A DNA stretch of 64,000 bases from Henricia sp. BOLD:AAB3569 (lineage: Eukaryota; Echinodermata; Asteroidea; Spinulosida; Echinasteridae), in NCBI GenBank assembly GCA_037783545.1, contig JBBELK010000383.1, positions 372,001 to 436,000 of the forward strand. Reading direction: 5' to 3'. The notes beneath the pieces are model-generated. The model ran no database searches. It worked only from the letters and a program-made list of their open reading frames with translations, and was not told where the DNA came from. Positions 52,635-63,679 of this stretch are shown here, one piece after another. Made by a program: the position numbers and the translations under genes. Every line of letters starts with the position of its first letter. Position 1 is the stretch's first letter.

Positions 52635-53985
52635 TTCCCCCCGAAAAAGGGGGAAATTAGTGCGCATGCGTTAGTTTTGTATGCAGATACAGGTTGATTT
52701 TTCTTAACGCACGCGCACTTATGAGCAAATAGCCTGGTACATGCACCGTACGTTCGGCGCTTATCATCGTGTTGATTTGAAAGTTTCTTCTTGTTTTGTA
52801 GGCGCCTCGGTTGATTTGACCGGTACGCGTTGTTGATTTAGCCGGGTGGCTCGCGCGGTTACAAGGGTACGAATAGGCGAAGACTCTTTGCAACGGCCGG
52901 ACGGGTGGCGAAGTAACAGAACCTGGCCGACGTTGGCGGTTAGGCTTCGGTCGGTCTGAAAAATACCCCGGGAAAAAAATACTTGGGGAAAAATCCATCT
53001 AGACCGTACCAGTTTTTAATTTTGGGAAAGAATTTACAAGTCGGACGTCACATAAACCCTCTGCGCTAAACCTATGGGACAACTCATAATTTTTAAAAAG
53101 TTTTTCCAAGTAAAATCTTTATATTTTTCCCCCTCAAAAATAATAGTGTCCGAGTGCAGAATTCTTTCCAAATTACCATGCACGGTTAGCCCTGTTTACG
53201 CCGGGGTCTGCTTAAGTACGCATGTTTTATAGGCCTAATGATTTATCTTCTGACAGTGCTATTGCTGGTTTTAAGTTGATATTTTTAAAAACAATTCGGA
53301 GCTGGAGCTCGGAAGAAAGGGGAATTTATGTCACGAATTGAAAAAAATGTTTCTCTCTTGTCCTATATCATATGTTTTTGTGCACGCACGAGTCGCCTGG
53401 TGTGCAGTATTTGCTTTTGGCGAGTTCCAGATTTCGCGTGAGCATGCCGGAGCTATTTAAAGCTAGCTCCATTTGGTATGAGCGATTTTCTCTGTTATGG
53501 GATGGTAAAATTAAATGTGTATGTCAAATATTCCAGATTATTTCCGAAGATTTCTGAGCCATCGAGATTTAGGCCAATAATTTAGGCCAATCAAGCTACG
53601 GCAACAAGCAGTGTTTTAATTTCACCCGTTTTTGTTTCCATTCAAAAAAATGTACAGCTTGAAAGATTATTTTCCCGAACCGACGGGTTTTAAACTGTCA
53701 AATAGGTTCAACTGTGGCCTCGATTATCTGTGGAACAGTACCTATTTGATAGATTTTTAAAATTTGCAATGTCCTATACAATTGTATTTTCAACAAAATC
53801 TTTAAATTGCCATGTCGAAATCGTAAGGTTTGCCGAGGGCATTACGATTTTCCCAGCCCGCGGCTTCCCCGTGCAGTCATGCTACGATGTACGTGAGGAC
53901 ACAGGGGACTAGACATCCTGCATGCATGCATAGTAAGCAGGCGATGCGCTCTGCATAACATTATACAAAACAGGTGCGCGCGCAC
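52635..53985. other. No recognised gene
   Basis: 52640-53000 is moderately GC-rich with an unrecognised 113-codon frame on the minus strand. 53050-53180 shares CTATGGGACAACTC and CCATGCACGG phrases with 42040-42110, so an old repeat is present. The rest is AT-rich. Confidence 0.35.
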
Positions 53986-53989
53986 GGCG

Positions 53990-54206
53990 CTGTTAGGATA
54001 ACTGTTGAACAACAAAAAGAAGCAATTCTGGACATTATTACTGTTATGCAAATGATGCTGAGCCAAAAACATGTGGTGTTGTGCAAGGCAACTAACTGTA
54101 CAGTCTAATAATACAGTGAAAGTTCCTTTACAAAAGTTTTTGGGAGTGAGGAAATTTAAGATTTTTCAAAGGGTATAAATAATGTTGAGCACATCTGTAA
54201 TAGGCC
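53990..54206. mobile_element. Right-end remnant of the 16424-type Tc1 element
   Basis: GTTAGGATAACTGTTGAACAACAAAAAG, ATGCAAATGATGCTGAGCC and GAGCACATCTGTAAT follow the order of 17640-17937, with substitutions and small deletions. The transposase and left end are absent. Confidence 0.85.
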
Positions 54207-55034
54207 CAACGTCTGCGAACTATGGTTCTAATGGACACAATGGTCTTGTACAACGGTAGACATGCTTTTACATGACATTTTATTTCAAAGACGAAAAACA
54301 GGGAAGGTTTGCATTTGCTCTTTATTATTTGATTACATGACTATATACTGTAAAAATGCAGTGATCATGTGGGCAGGTTAAATAAATACCAGAACAATGA
54401 TAGATATTGAAGAACGACGTGCCCTGTGACGTCAAGCTAACTAAAACATGTCTATGTTTTGCATCAATTTGATTTAGGAATGGGGTCAATTGTCAAATTG
54501 TCTTTGAATTATGTGACCTTTGGCATAGATGCCAAACCGGATGCGGACGCATATCGATGACCAATTTTCAACAGAGGGCGGTTTAGACTACAAGTAGATA
54601 TAAATAAAGAGCTCATCGGGGTACGCTTAGCTAAATATGAAGAAATCGATGTGCGAGCTCATGAATATTTGTTATGCCCTCGAATGTTGTGGTCTAGTGC
54701 AGCTGGTCTAGTGTATAAATAATTACCTATTATCCAGTGTTGTGGTTTTTTTCTTTCGACTAAGTAATTTGGACAATAAAGTGGCTCTACTTTGCGCAGT
54801 AGTGTACGGGTGACTTTTCCGAAGGTGGTTTTATTTCAAGCGGAAATAAGTGAATAAAAGTGACAGACTGCCCCTATCAAGTTGAACAAAAAAATTAAAA
54901 GGATGAGACTTTAGGGAGTGTCCTGCTTTTTTGCGAACGCTGTATTGTTTAATGATTTTTGAATATTGGACATTTAGCATTGTTTCCTATGGGGGCTATA
55001 TTTAGTGTGGTGCACCAATCGTGTGGGTTGTAAA
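54207..55034. other. No recognised gene
   Basis: GGACACAATGGTCTTGTACAA near 54235 matches a phrase near 2383. The remainder is AT-rich sequence downstream of the NTR-like gene on the minus strand and may include its 3' UTR. Confidence 0.35.
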
Positions 55035-55493
55035 TTATTCGGAAGGGGAAGCAACAGTAATGCAGGGAAACTCCTCTTCGAGGTTGCTGATGACATGTTT
55101 AGCTCGTACGGCACCAGGTTGGACGTTGACGTTCCTAACCCACAAATAATGATCGTAGTACCAAGCCAGAACCACGTACTCCTTGTTGAGTTTGACGTCA
55201 GCCGACGAACACTGTGCTCCGTCGTCTCCGAAACGCCTGATGGTGACCGAAACGGTGCTGATTTTTCCGGGCTGGTCCTTGTAGACGCAGCTGACATCGA
55301 ACACAGCGTCGTAGAATCCCGGGTGGTAGTATTGGTTTTTGATGATTTTTGTGACTTTTCCACGAAAGGCTATCGGTGCGCCCTCCATGCGCTGCAGGAT
55401 GGTTTGCGGAGGCCTAGGGATGTACATACAGGCAGTTGTCATGCTGGTCCCAATGATCAGGAGAAGAAAAGCGGTTGTGAAAGTGGTCTTCAT
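55035..55493 (-). CDS. Secreted NTR/TIMP-like protein
   Basis: The uninterrupted 152-codon frame starts MKTTFTTAFLLLIIGTSMTTA, a good signal peptide with predicted cleavage just before Cys22. The mature protein would begin CMYIPRPPQTI, close to the TIMP-type start (N-terminal Cys, a PxxPQ turn). IAFRGKVTKI, YDAVFDVSCVYKD and LNKEYVVLAWYYD fit the beta strands of a netrin-like (NTR) module. Only four cysteines are present (22, 69, 95, 144), fewer than the six of a TIMP inhibitory domain. In the family the free N-terminal Cys chelates the metalloprotease zinc; whether this protein inhibits proteases is inference. A pyrimidine tract and CAG|GT just upstream of the ATG (about 55508-55525) suggest a 5' UTR intron. 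It lies outside recognisable transposons. Confidence 0.65.
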   Translation of the reverse strand: MKTTFTTAFLLLIIGTSMTTACMYIPRPPQTILQRMEGAPIAFRGKVTKIIKNQYYHPGFYDAVFDVSCVYKDQPGKISTVSVTIRRFGDDGAQCSSADVKLNKEYVVLAWYYDHYLWVRNVNVQPGAVRAKHVISNLEEEFPCITVASPSE

Positions 55494-55638
55494 GTCGAAA
55501 TTCGTGACCTGCGAGAAAGATGTAATCTGGGCTAAGTGTTATTAGGCCTGGAGTAACTTTGACAGGTCACAGTTATCAGGACGTGCCAGAGTTTCCTGGG
55601 TTACCGATATTCAGTACGGAGTTCCAACAATACTTTTA
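55494..55638 (-). promoter_or_regulatory. Probable upstream region of the NTR-like gene, with acceptor-like site
   Basis: On the minus strand ACATCTTTCTCGCAG precedes GTCACGAATTCGAC and the ATG, which fits a splice acceptor in the 5' UTR. The upstream first exon and promoter would then lie beyond, possibly past the inserted elements that start at 55639. Confidence 0.35.
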
Positions 55639-55737
55639 AGGGCTCCGTCACACATTCCCGGTTTGACTTAGTTAATCCTAGTTAGACTGTACTCAAACCT
55701 AGTGACATACACTGTAAAAAAGTTGGGTAAAAAAAGT

Positions 55738-56260
55738 TGGGCAATGTCTCCGTTACCAATAGTTGGTAATGTTTGATCCATTGTTGGGCAAATTTTCCCA
55801 TGGTGTTTTAAATCGTAGTTGGGTAAATAAATTGTGCCCAATTGTTTTACAAATATTACCTAATTATTGGGCAATCGATTACACACAACAAGGTTGGTTA
55901 AATTTTTCACATGTGTACAATTTGTTGGTTAAAAAAATATTGGGCAATGTCTCCGTTACCAATAGTTGGTAAGGTTTGATCCAATTGTTGGGAAAATTGT
56001 CCCATGCTGTTTAAATCGTAGTTGGGTGAATAAATATTCCCAATTGTTTTTCAAATATTGCCTAATTATTGGGCAATCGACTATGCACAACAGTGTTGGT
56101 TAAATTTTCCACATGTTTGGAATTTGTTGGGTAAAACAATTTGGGCAATGTCCCCGTTACCAATAGTTGGTAATGTTTGATCCAATTGTTGGGCAAATTT
56201 TCTCAAATATTAGCCTACCTAATTATTGGGCAATCGATTATGCACAACAGGGTTGGTTAA
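55738..56260. repeat. Three ~203-bp tandem units
   Basis: GGGCAATGTCTCCGTTACCA begins units at about 55738, 55942 and 56143 (variant CCCC). The third unit is shortened by an internal deletion. Each contains AATTATTGGGCAATCGA. Confidence 0.88.
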
Positions 56261-57746
56261 AGTTTCTGCACGTGTGAAATGACCATTAAGAAGATGGCGG
56301 CGAGCAGGTATGGAGTGCTTTTACTTTATTGTAACGTCGCTTCGCAGAGTGGAAACTCCCTGAGATCTCAGGATGATTAACTACATGACAGAGTGTTCAT
56401 CAAGTGTTCCAGAATCGAAAGGTTAGTTGGAAAATCTTTCTAAAAACGTGTTAACATGTAGGCCTATATGTTTCATTTTGATGATTGTGCATTTTGTGTA
56501 GGGCGTATACAAACATGTCATGCATGTCCTTCGAACGTACAATGCACCTACCAATTGTGACAAAAATCCCCACCCTCGGGTGCAAAACGTGCGCGCCTTG
56601 ATATTTATGCACAAAACATTGTATTTCAATGGGTAAAACATCCCCACCCTGGGGCACGAAAAATGTGACCAAACCCCCACCTAAGGAGTGGAGCAGCGCG
56701 GGGGGCGGGGGGTGGGGGGTGGGGACAGTTATTGATAGATGCATAATGTTTTCATGTGATATCTTTGCATGTCCGAGGCATTTTGCCTCTGATTCTTGTT
56801 TTTTTGAAGCAGACTACTAAGGTCGGAACATGAGTTTTACATTGCATATATATGTAATGCACCTTTCAAATGTTTCTCCCCCCCCCCCCCTACCTACATA
56901 TGACGGGGATTGGACAAAACAAAATAGGTGACAACATCACCACCCACGCGTGCAAAACATGCGGGTCTTGCTATCAGATGCACATATAGTTTTTTATTTA
57001 AATGGGTCAAAATCCCCACCCTGGGCCTGGGGCATGAAAAACATAATCAAACCAACCCCACCCAAGGGGCGGGGCAGTACGGGGAGGGGTGGGGAAACAA
57101 TTAATAGGTGCATAGGTATCCTGAACATGCTAAATTAGTTTCAATTGCCTAAAGTAATGCACACTATACACTGTGTACATGTATGTTTATGTTTTAATTA
57201 TAGAATACATGCATGAACAACAGGAATGGTTCACAATACTTAATAATAATAGATAACCTTATGGACTTTCTCAAGGCATCATGGGGTTGGATGAAAAATC
57301 TTCACACCAACCTACATGTATGGGGCTCTGTGCCTTGTTTGTCATTCCAATCCATGCTGCCTTGAAAATGTCAAGGTTTATTTTGGCAGTAAAATAGCAC
57401 AAGTTCCACAGTTATTGTTTTTTCCCCCTGTCTCTCTCTTTCTGTTTCAGACAGTACTAAACTACAGGGAGGCAATTAAGAAACTAAGGTTCTGGCTTTG
57501 ACAACCAACACTGGCAAGAATAAACTACCAACTTGCACGATTCATCATGGAGTTTATGTGCTGTGGATTTTGCATTCTTGACTGAGGACCAGTGACATTT
57601 GAGATCATGCATCGGACAGTCAACCCCGAAGGTTGAACATGAACTTGATGGTAATTAGTCTGGCTTGGTGAAGTCGGGTAACTGATCAAATCAGCACCAG
57701 TCAACCTTGAATATTCAACTTTTTATATACATATTTTCTATGAAAT
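56261..57746. other. Interior of nested element: promoter-like motif, CCCC-rich repeats
   Basis: AAGATGGCGGC at 56291 matches the YY1-type initiator motif. 56540-56740 and 56860-57120 are two diverged copies of a unit (AATGCACCTA, CCCCACCC, GGGGCGGGG, TTGATAGATGCATA). A T/C-rich acceptor (TCTGTTTCAG) ends at 57450. No convincing coding exon. Confidence 0.45.
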
Positions 57747-59370
57747 GAATTAGGGATTAAAAGTAGGTTTGGTCAGTCTTAAACATACGTTTTAAAACCG
57801 GCTAAAGTCCCGGGCGCTGATTATCAGCGCCCAGGGACCCTAGACAATTTTAAACAGATTGTTTAAAATTGGCCAAACCTACTTTTAATGCCATTCATAA
57901 ATACCTGTTCGTGTAAGTCAGTAAAACTCATCAAAATTAGCTTGTCGTTTTACTATGTTTTGCATTCAATTTCTACCGCGTTCCTTGGAACTGCCAGCTG
58001 TGCGTCGTGTTGTTTTTGTTTGGTCGCGCGTGTTATATATTACGTGTAATGCAAGTATGTCACTGCACTGTACACTTTGCTTTCGGAAGCGTACAGTTTC
58101 TGTGTGCGTGTTCCATACGCACTGACTGGTCTTTATCTCCCGTTTAAAACTGCCCACGTGATGTGCTTTCAGCCAATAGGGATACGTAAAATGTCTAAGG
58201 TATTTATGAATAAATGAGTAATGAAATGTCTTCATTGCTCTGTGATAAACAGCAATTTAGCCGTTGTACCTACCCAATTATGTAATGGGGGAAATAAATA
58301 TCATGTAACATGCTTATACTCTTATTTGTTTCTACTTAAAAGTCCCATTATAATATTTTCAATGACTCCAAAATTTCACTCCATAAATTGATTCAAAGTG
58401 GTTACAAACACCACATTTATTCCTGTCCAAGATGATACTTTCTGTATAAAATTAAGTACTGAAGGTGGTTTTAAAATGTGTATGCACACATTATTTAATA
58501 CCATTCACTTAATTTCACAAAAAATACATGCATTTTAAAGGTTTTTCTGGAGCACTGATGCATGTAGCTAAAGCTTCTGCATGCTACTTGTAAACATTTT
58601 TTTATGGCCTTATTAAAATTTGTGACAAGTTTCATCTTGCAAATGGGACTTTAAAGTGATTTTGATTTTGTATCACTGGACTGTTGGGGTTATTAATCCC
58701 CATCTTCAACCTTTTCCCGATAATTATGTTTCAATGGAATATTTGTATTGCATTGGCCATAACACTTAAAAACACAGACAATTATAATTTCTTTGTGTTG
58801 GACCTTTTTCAGGTGTAAACATTATTTAGGGAATACAAGTGGGTTTGGCCAGTCTTAAACATACGGTTAAAACCGGCTAGGGGCCTGGACGAGTGATAAT
58901 ACCCGAGCCGCAGGCGAGGGCCATTATCAGCATCCAGGCCCCTAGCCGGTTTTAAAAAGATTGTTTAAGACTGGCCAAATCCACTTTTATTCCCATTCAT
59001 TAATGCATTTTTGTTTAAATTGGTAAAACTCACAATTTATGATAATCTTGTTGTTTTGCCATGTTTTGCATTGTACTGTTACATGCATGACGCGCATTCA
59101 TTCAAACTGCTGTTTGTTGGATGTGTGGGTTTCGCATATTGCACGCACACGACCGGGTACATGTACTTACCACAGTGCACATTTTGCCTTTCGGGCGCGT
59201 GCAGTTTGTATGTGCGTCTGGATGTTCCATAAGCGCTGTAGTGATGGGCGCGGGCACGGGCCAGGCTAAACAGTTTTTAAGACTGGCCGGTCTATCATTC
59301 GTTTAAGACTGGCCACGTGACGTGCTCTCAGCCAATAGGGATCGCAAACTGTCTAAGGTATTTATGAATT
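57747..59370. repeat. Segmental duplication (~1.08-kb period) with hairpin starts
   Basis: 57747-58215 and 58826-59370 share the order hairpin (AGTAGGTTTGGTCAGTCTTAA and the like, with mirrored arms around GGCGCTGATTATCAGCGCC or the longer loop near 58890), then AGTAAAACTCA, then GTTTTGCATT, then CACGTGA(T/C)GTGCT(T/C)TCAGCC, then AATAGGGAT, then TCTAAGGTATTTATGAAT. No protein is evident. Confidence 0.8.
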
Positions 59371-59867
59371 ACACTTATGTATAGGCACTTAGCCATAATT
59401 TTTGTTTGTTTTGTAAAACAATTATATTGCATTTATTTAAGCGGTATAGTATACTTTAATTTGTACTTTTTGAAATTCTTCTTCCCCACCAGTTTATTTA
59501 CCATACAATGCTGTAAAAACATTGCTCCAGTATTGAAATGCAGCACTTTTTGCAGATCCAGCCTCATTAAAATACACTCAGGAATACAAGGGAACCGAAA
59601 GTTCTTAAAGTACTGTGTATTAATGAGGCTGGATCCTCCACTGGAATGTTTAATTAGTTTAATTAAGTTTGATTATTAAATAGTGCAATGTTTTTTTTAT
59701 GTTCAAGAAATATATCTAGCGATTATCATAATGTAATGAATGCTTTTGTAAAATGTTTAACATTTCTGTCAGTAATTATGTGGAGAATAAACAGTTTTGA
59801 GGAAAACATGTTCTTCTGTGGCTTCCTTAGTCTATTTGCCCATTAATTGGGGATTTTGCATTAAAAC
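59371..59867. other. AT-rich interior with a short hairpin
   Basis: AGATCCAGCCTCATTAAAATACA (about 59555-59577) is mirrored by TGTATTAATGAGGCTGGATC (about 59615-59634). An unrecognised open frame overlaps it. Nothing else is evident. Confidence 0.6.
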
Positions 59868-60072
59868 CAATTATTGGGTAAATTATATAAAACCAATTAT
59901 TGGGTAAATTAAATCAAACCCAATTATTGGGTAAATTATATCAAACCCAATTATTGGGTAAATTATATCAAACCCAATTATTGGGTAAATTATATCAAAC
60001 CCAATTATTGGGTAAATTATATCAAACCAATTATTGGGTAAAATATATCAAAGCAACTATTGGGTAAATTAG
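59868..60072. repeat. 26-27-bp satellite, about eight units
   Basis: CCAATTATTGGGTAAATTAT repeats about eight times with ATCAAAC linkers. The outer units are diverged. Each unit contains the palindrome CCAATTATTGG. Related degenerate words continue to 60350. Confidence 0.92.
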
Positions 60073-61236
60073 GTTAACCAACATCTAGGTAGTCATTATA
60101 AACCCAACTGTTGGGTTGAATTGATTTAACCAATTTATTGGGAAAATAAAAAATACCGAACAGATGGGTAAAGTAAATTTGACCAACAAATAAGAATAAG
60201 TGATACTACCAACTGTTGGTTAAAACAATTTACCCACTTTATTGATCAATCAATTTGCCCAACCCCACGTGGGAAAATCTGCCCAGGAAAGTGGGCAGTT
60301 GGTATTTTGACCAACGTTGGGTAAAAAGTTGGGTAAATTTTAACCAACTTTTTTTACAGTGTATAGTCAGTCCTTACCAGCCGTCTTCGATCTGAAACGT
60401 GTACTGGTGGAGTTTCGCGAGCCATACTTTTCCGGGATCAACCGCAAAGAAATTGTAATCTCAGCAGGACCATATTACTATTAGAGCCCCAGCGGACCCC
60501 ATGGGGCCGCCGGCACAGCCGTAGTGGCCCGTAGTAAGTAAAGCCTTATGCGCATTCCTATCGAAGCCGGGGCGACACGGCTCTTGTACAGCTTAGTAGG
60601 GTTTGGCTACGATTTGACTGCAGTTTTACTCCGATAGACTAGGATTTAGTACGGGTTAACCTCGACTTATACTACAGCTTACTATTAAAGGCTACAACAC
60701 GGCTACATACGTTTTGCGCGGCCGCTTTGCGGCGTTTCGCTAGGGTTTAGGAAGGTTTTAGTAGGATCAAAACGGGATTAGGTCGGGCCTGCTGCGTCGG
60801 GCCTGCTGGATTCATGGCGAAAAAATAAAAATGCCGGCCTAGTGTAATGTAAGTGTAATCCAACTGATATTAACTGATCTAACGTCGAATTGACAACAAA
60901 ACCGTAGCCGAGCGTCGTGACTTTCTATTGGCACTTTGCGGAATTCGGGCCGGGGTAAGCCGTACAGGCACCGGTAAGCACCGTAGTAGACCTACACATG
61001 TAAGTAGACCGTTGTTAATCCTAGTCGCACCGTGCTGGCGTCCTACCGGAGAAGGCATGACCGCACTGTACTGGCACCCTACTGGTGCCGTACTTGGGCC
61101 GTAGTTAAACGGCGTTCATCGGCTTAAAACAGCTTACTAGAGTTGCGATCCGTTGTAGTACCCTACTAAAACCTTAATAGCACCGCGAAATCAGAAGTTT
61201 ATCTCGGTTTGGAGTAAAAACCGCGTGGTCGACTGT

Positions 61237-61340
61237 AGCGGGGGGTTGGGGTTGGGGTGGGGGTGGGGTGGGGTGGAGTAGGGGTGGGGTAGGGGTGGGG
61301 TGGGGTGGGGTGGGGTAGGGTGGGGGTTGGGGGTGGCTGG
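61237..61340. repeat. GGGGTGGGGT low-complexity tract
   Basis: G-rich repeats (GGGGTGGGGTA, GGGGTTGGGG) near the right end of the 55639 element, with G-quadruplex potential on the plus strand. Confidence 0.9.
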
Positions 61341-61404
61341 GGCATCGGGACGCACCGGGACCAACCGGGACGCAAAACCAGGAATATGTGACAGGGCCCT
61401 TTTA

Positions 61405-62149
61405 ACGAGTGCCAGATATAGACCCTATGCACCGGTCCACAAAGTGCCTATACTCGTGGATGACGCAAGGTAGCATTGCGAGTGCCTCCTGTCGTGGCCT
61501 CCTGTGCAAAGGGTCTAAATACTAAACTAAAAAAGAACTAGATGAAGGCGTTTATCTTTGTTACAAACGCTAGCTGATCGTGCATAAATAAAGTTCACAC
61601 AAAGGCCATATCAATGTATGATTTGTTTAATTAATTGAGACTGTCATGCTGTAAAATAATTATTCAAATATCCTTCACAGTTCTTGAGATTTTCTTTTTT
61701 TTATATAATAAACTTTGATTTTTTGTAATATGATACCGGATGATAACGTCATTATGATGTCACATTTTTTTCACAAATTGTTCAACAATTTGTTGAACAT
61801 CAAGTTCTTATATGTGGCGAAGGAATCATTCAAATATATATTGTACTTATAGAGATACAGCATTTTTAACCAATTCAGCCCCCAATATCCTGCGTAATTT
61901 CACACCATATTACGTAACCACCGTGCATGTGACGACGTCACCATTGGTATAGTCATAAAGTACACATGTGAGCGAAACGTGTGCTCTATTTTTAAACAAC
62001 TTCCGGCTTCAACCGAAAGTTGGGGTCACACAGGGGTTCATGTCAATATATGACTTGTTCAGTTAATTGAGACCTATCATCCTGTGAAAGAATTATTAAA
62101 ATATATATCACGGTTCTCCAGATTTTTTGAAATAATACATTTTGTATGT
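61405..62149. repeat. Duplicated intergenic block (61594-61760 and 62030-62149)
   Basis: TATCAATGTATGATTTGTTT...AATTGAGAC...TCATGCTGT...TTCACAGTTCT recurs from about 62040 with substitutions. The second copy is cut by the foldback at 62150 and resumes at about 62588 (TGATGACGTCATCATGACGT against GATAACGTCATTATGATGTC). Confidence 0.75.
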
Positions 62150-62586
62150 GGTCTGTCCACAGTAATGGGGTACATTTCTGTAACATTCAAGATCTTAGGT
62201 CCCAGTTCACTTCAAATGTCTTGATTTTATCTTTATCTTTTATGCAGCTAAACTGAGGAAATAACTTTTTCACCAAGGAGTACGAAAAATTGTCCTACAA
62301 CATACATTTTGTGAAAACCCCGTGCACAAATTTTTCTATTACGCATGTAACAAAGACAGAAACAAATGTCACAAAATGGTCTGTCCACGTTACATGCGTA
62401 ATAGGAAAATTTGTACACAAGCTTTAAAAAAATGTATGTTGTGGCAGCAATTTCTTACCTTTTTGGGGCAAAAGTTATCTCCTGAGAACAAAACAAGGAC
62501 ATGTCTTTAATTCTGAGATAAACTAAAGACACCTGAAAGGAATTATTGACTTATTTTTCAAATGTACCCCATTACTGTGGACAGAC
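62150..62586. mobile_element. 437-bp foldback element
   Basis: GGTCTGTCCACAGTAATGGG (62150) is mirrored by CCCATTACTGTGGACAGACC (ending 62586). The inner arms pair ACAACATACATTTT with AAAATGTATGTTGT, and ATTACGCATGTAAC with GTTACATGCGTAAT. GGTCTGTCCAC also recurs at the centre. No coding content. Confidence 0.85.
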
Positions 62587-62667
62587 CCATATATGTAATA
62601 GGACACCTGATGACGTCATCATGACGTAACACTTGTATGCACACCTTGGCATGACGGTTGATACTCA

Positions 62668-63345
62668 GAGTCCAGCAGCCAAATGCCATATTTAGGTCAA
62701 CCTTGTTTTAGCGTCTCTACAGTGTTTTTTTTATGGATTCTGACTCATGAGGCCAAGTACTTTTGTAGTTTTTAGCATTTAAAAAAAAAAATTGTTAAGC
62801 AAATTAGATTCCGCTATTAATGAATTATCCATTTCCTGCAAGATCTCAGCAATAACGTGCTAGAAGCATCAACGAGGTGTCTATACATATGTTCAGGGAA
62901 TACAATAGTAAAATGTTGGAATGTTTTGATTAATTGTTAATTAATGTTATGCTAATGAGGTCCGTCATTAATTAATTATCTGTCTCCTGCATTATCTTAG
63001 CAATATTATGTGCCAGGAGCACCTTTCCACCACAGCGAACGGCTATGCATAAGGCGCTGCATAAGGGCACCTTTCCACTATGTTACTATGTTATTCCCTG
63101 ACCATGAAAACATAGGTAGACACCTCGCTGATGCCCCTGGCACATGGTATTGCTGAGATACTGCAGGAAATATACAATTCATTATTAGCGGAAACTAATT
63201 TGCATAACAATGGGTTTTATACAAAAACTGATACGGCGGCATCAATCACATTCCTAAAGTACATGGCCTCATGATTCAGAATCCATTAAAAACAAATTGT
63301 AGGGACGCTAAAACAAGGTTGACCTCACCGGCTGCTGGACTACCA
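62668..63345. mobile_element. 678-bp foldback with ~300-bp arms
   Basis: AGTCCAGCAGCC...AGGTCAACCTTGTTTTAGCG...ATGGATTCTGA is mirrored by TCAGAATCCAT...CGCTAAAACAAGGTTGACCT...GGCTGCTGGACT. Further in, TCTCAGCAATA, AGGTGTCTA and CAGGGAATA also find inverted partners. The arms are long but diverged. Confidence 0.8.
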
Positions 63346-63679
63346 TACAAAGTTTTAAGATGATATCTTGAACCATTTTGAAGAAAAGCTTTTGAATCCG
63401 ATCACCGTAAGGAGAGGGGGCGCACATCACTGTGTTTATAGTTCCATTAAAGCCAATACGACATTTGCAGTTTGACAAAATTTTACTAGAATCGACTACA
63501 ACAAAATAAAAGTGTTGATAGCAATGGTAACAAACACGTGCACCACACGATGTCTTACCGTGTGTAAAAAATGTACCTTTGTTGGAGAAATTGTGGGAGA
63601 AATTGCCAACTGAAGGTGTTTTCTTTTTAATGTCTGCAGACAATTTTTGTTACCATTCATTCAATACAAAAACATGCAT
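63346..63679. other. No recognised gene
   Basis: A 111-codon minus-strand frame (63308-63643) enters the foldback arm and has no recognisable domain, though its Cys/His content (CYHCYQH) is slightly unusual. Confidence 0.3.

Larger units (their letters stand above)
55710..60361. mobile_element. 4.65-kb element with CACTGTAAAAAA ends nested in the previous one
   Basis: CACTGTAAAAAAGTTGGGTA starts at 55710, and the inverted counterpart (ACCAACTTTTTTTACAGTG) ends at 60361. TA flanks both sides (55708-55709, 60362-60363). Both ends carry arrays built from TTGGGTAAA/CCAATTATTGGG words. No transposase is visible in any frame, so it is non-autonomous and unusually large. The interior contains a segmental duplication, two G+C-rich repeats and a promoter-like motif at 56291. 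Confidence 0.8.
55639..61400. mobile_element. Non-autonomous element, AGGGCYCYGTCACA ends, split by a nested element
   Basis: AGGGCTCCGTCACACATTCC starts at 55639. The complement of AGGGCCCTGTCACATATTCC ends at 61400. TTTA flanks both sides (55635-55638, 61401-61404). Only about 70 bp of its left part and 1.04 kb of its right part (60362-61400) are its own. The right part is rich in CCGTAGTA, GGTACGG-like words resembling the element at 24169. Confidence 0.75.

Noticed and set aside
54974-55535. Other frames over the NTR-like gene on both strands
   Set aside because: They are shadows. Only the 55035-55493 minus-strand frame has a signal peptide and NTR-like features.
56294-57500. Two-exon coding gene inside the CACTG element (ATGGCGGCG...GTATGG / TTTCAG...)
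   Set aside because: Joining the sites gives a stop after 7 codons. A coding gene is not supported, so only the promoter-like motif is kept as an observation.
63308-63643. 111-codon minus-strand frame with CYHCYQH
   Set aside because: It runs into the arm of a foldback element and matches no zinc-finger spacing I know.
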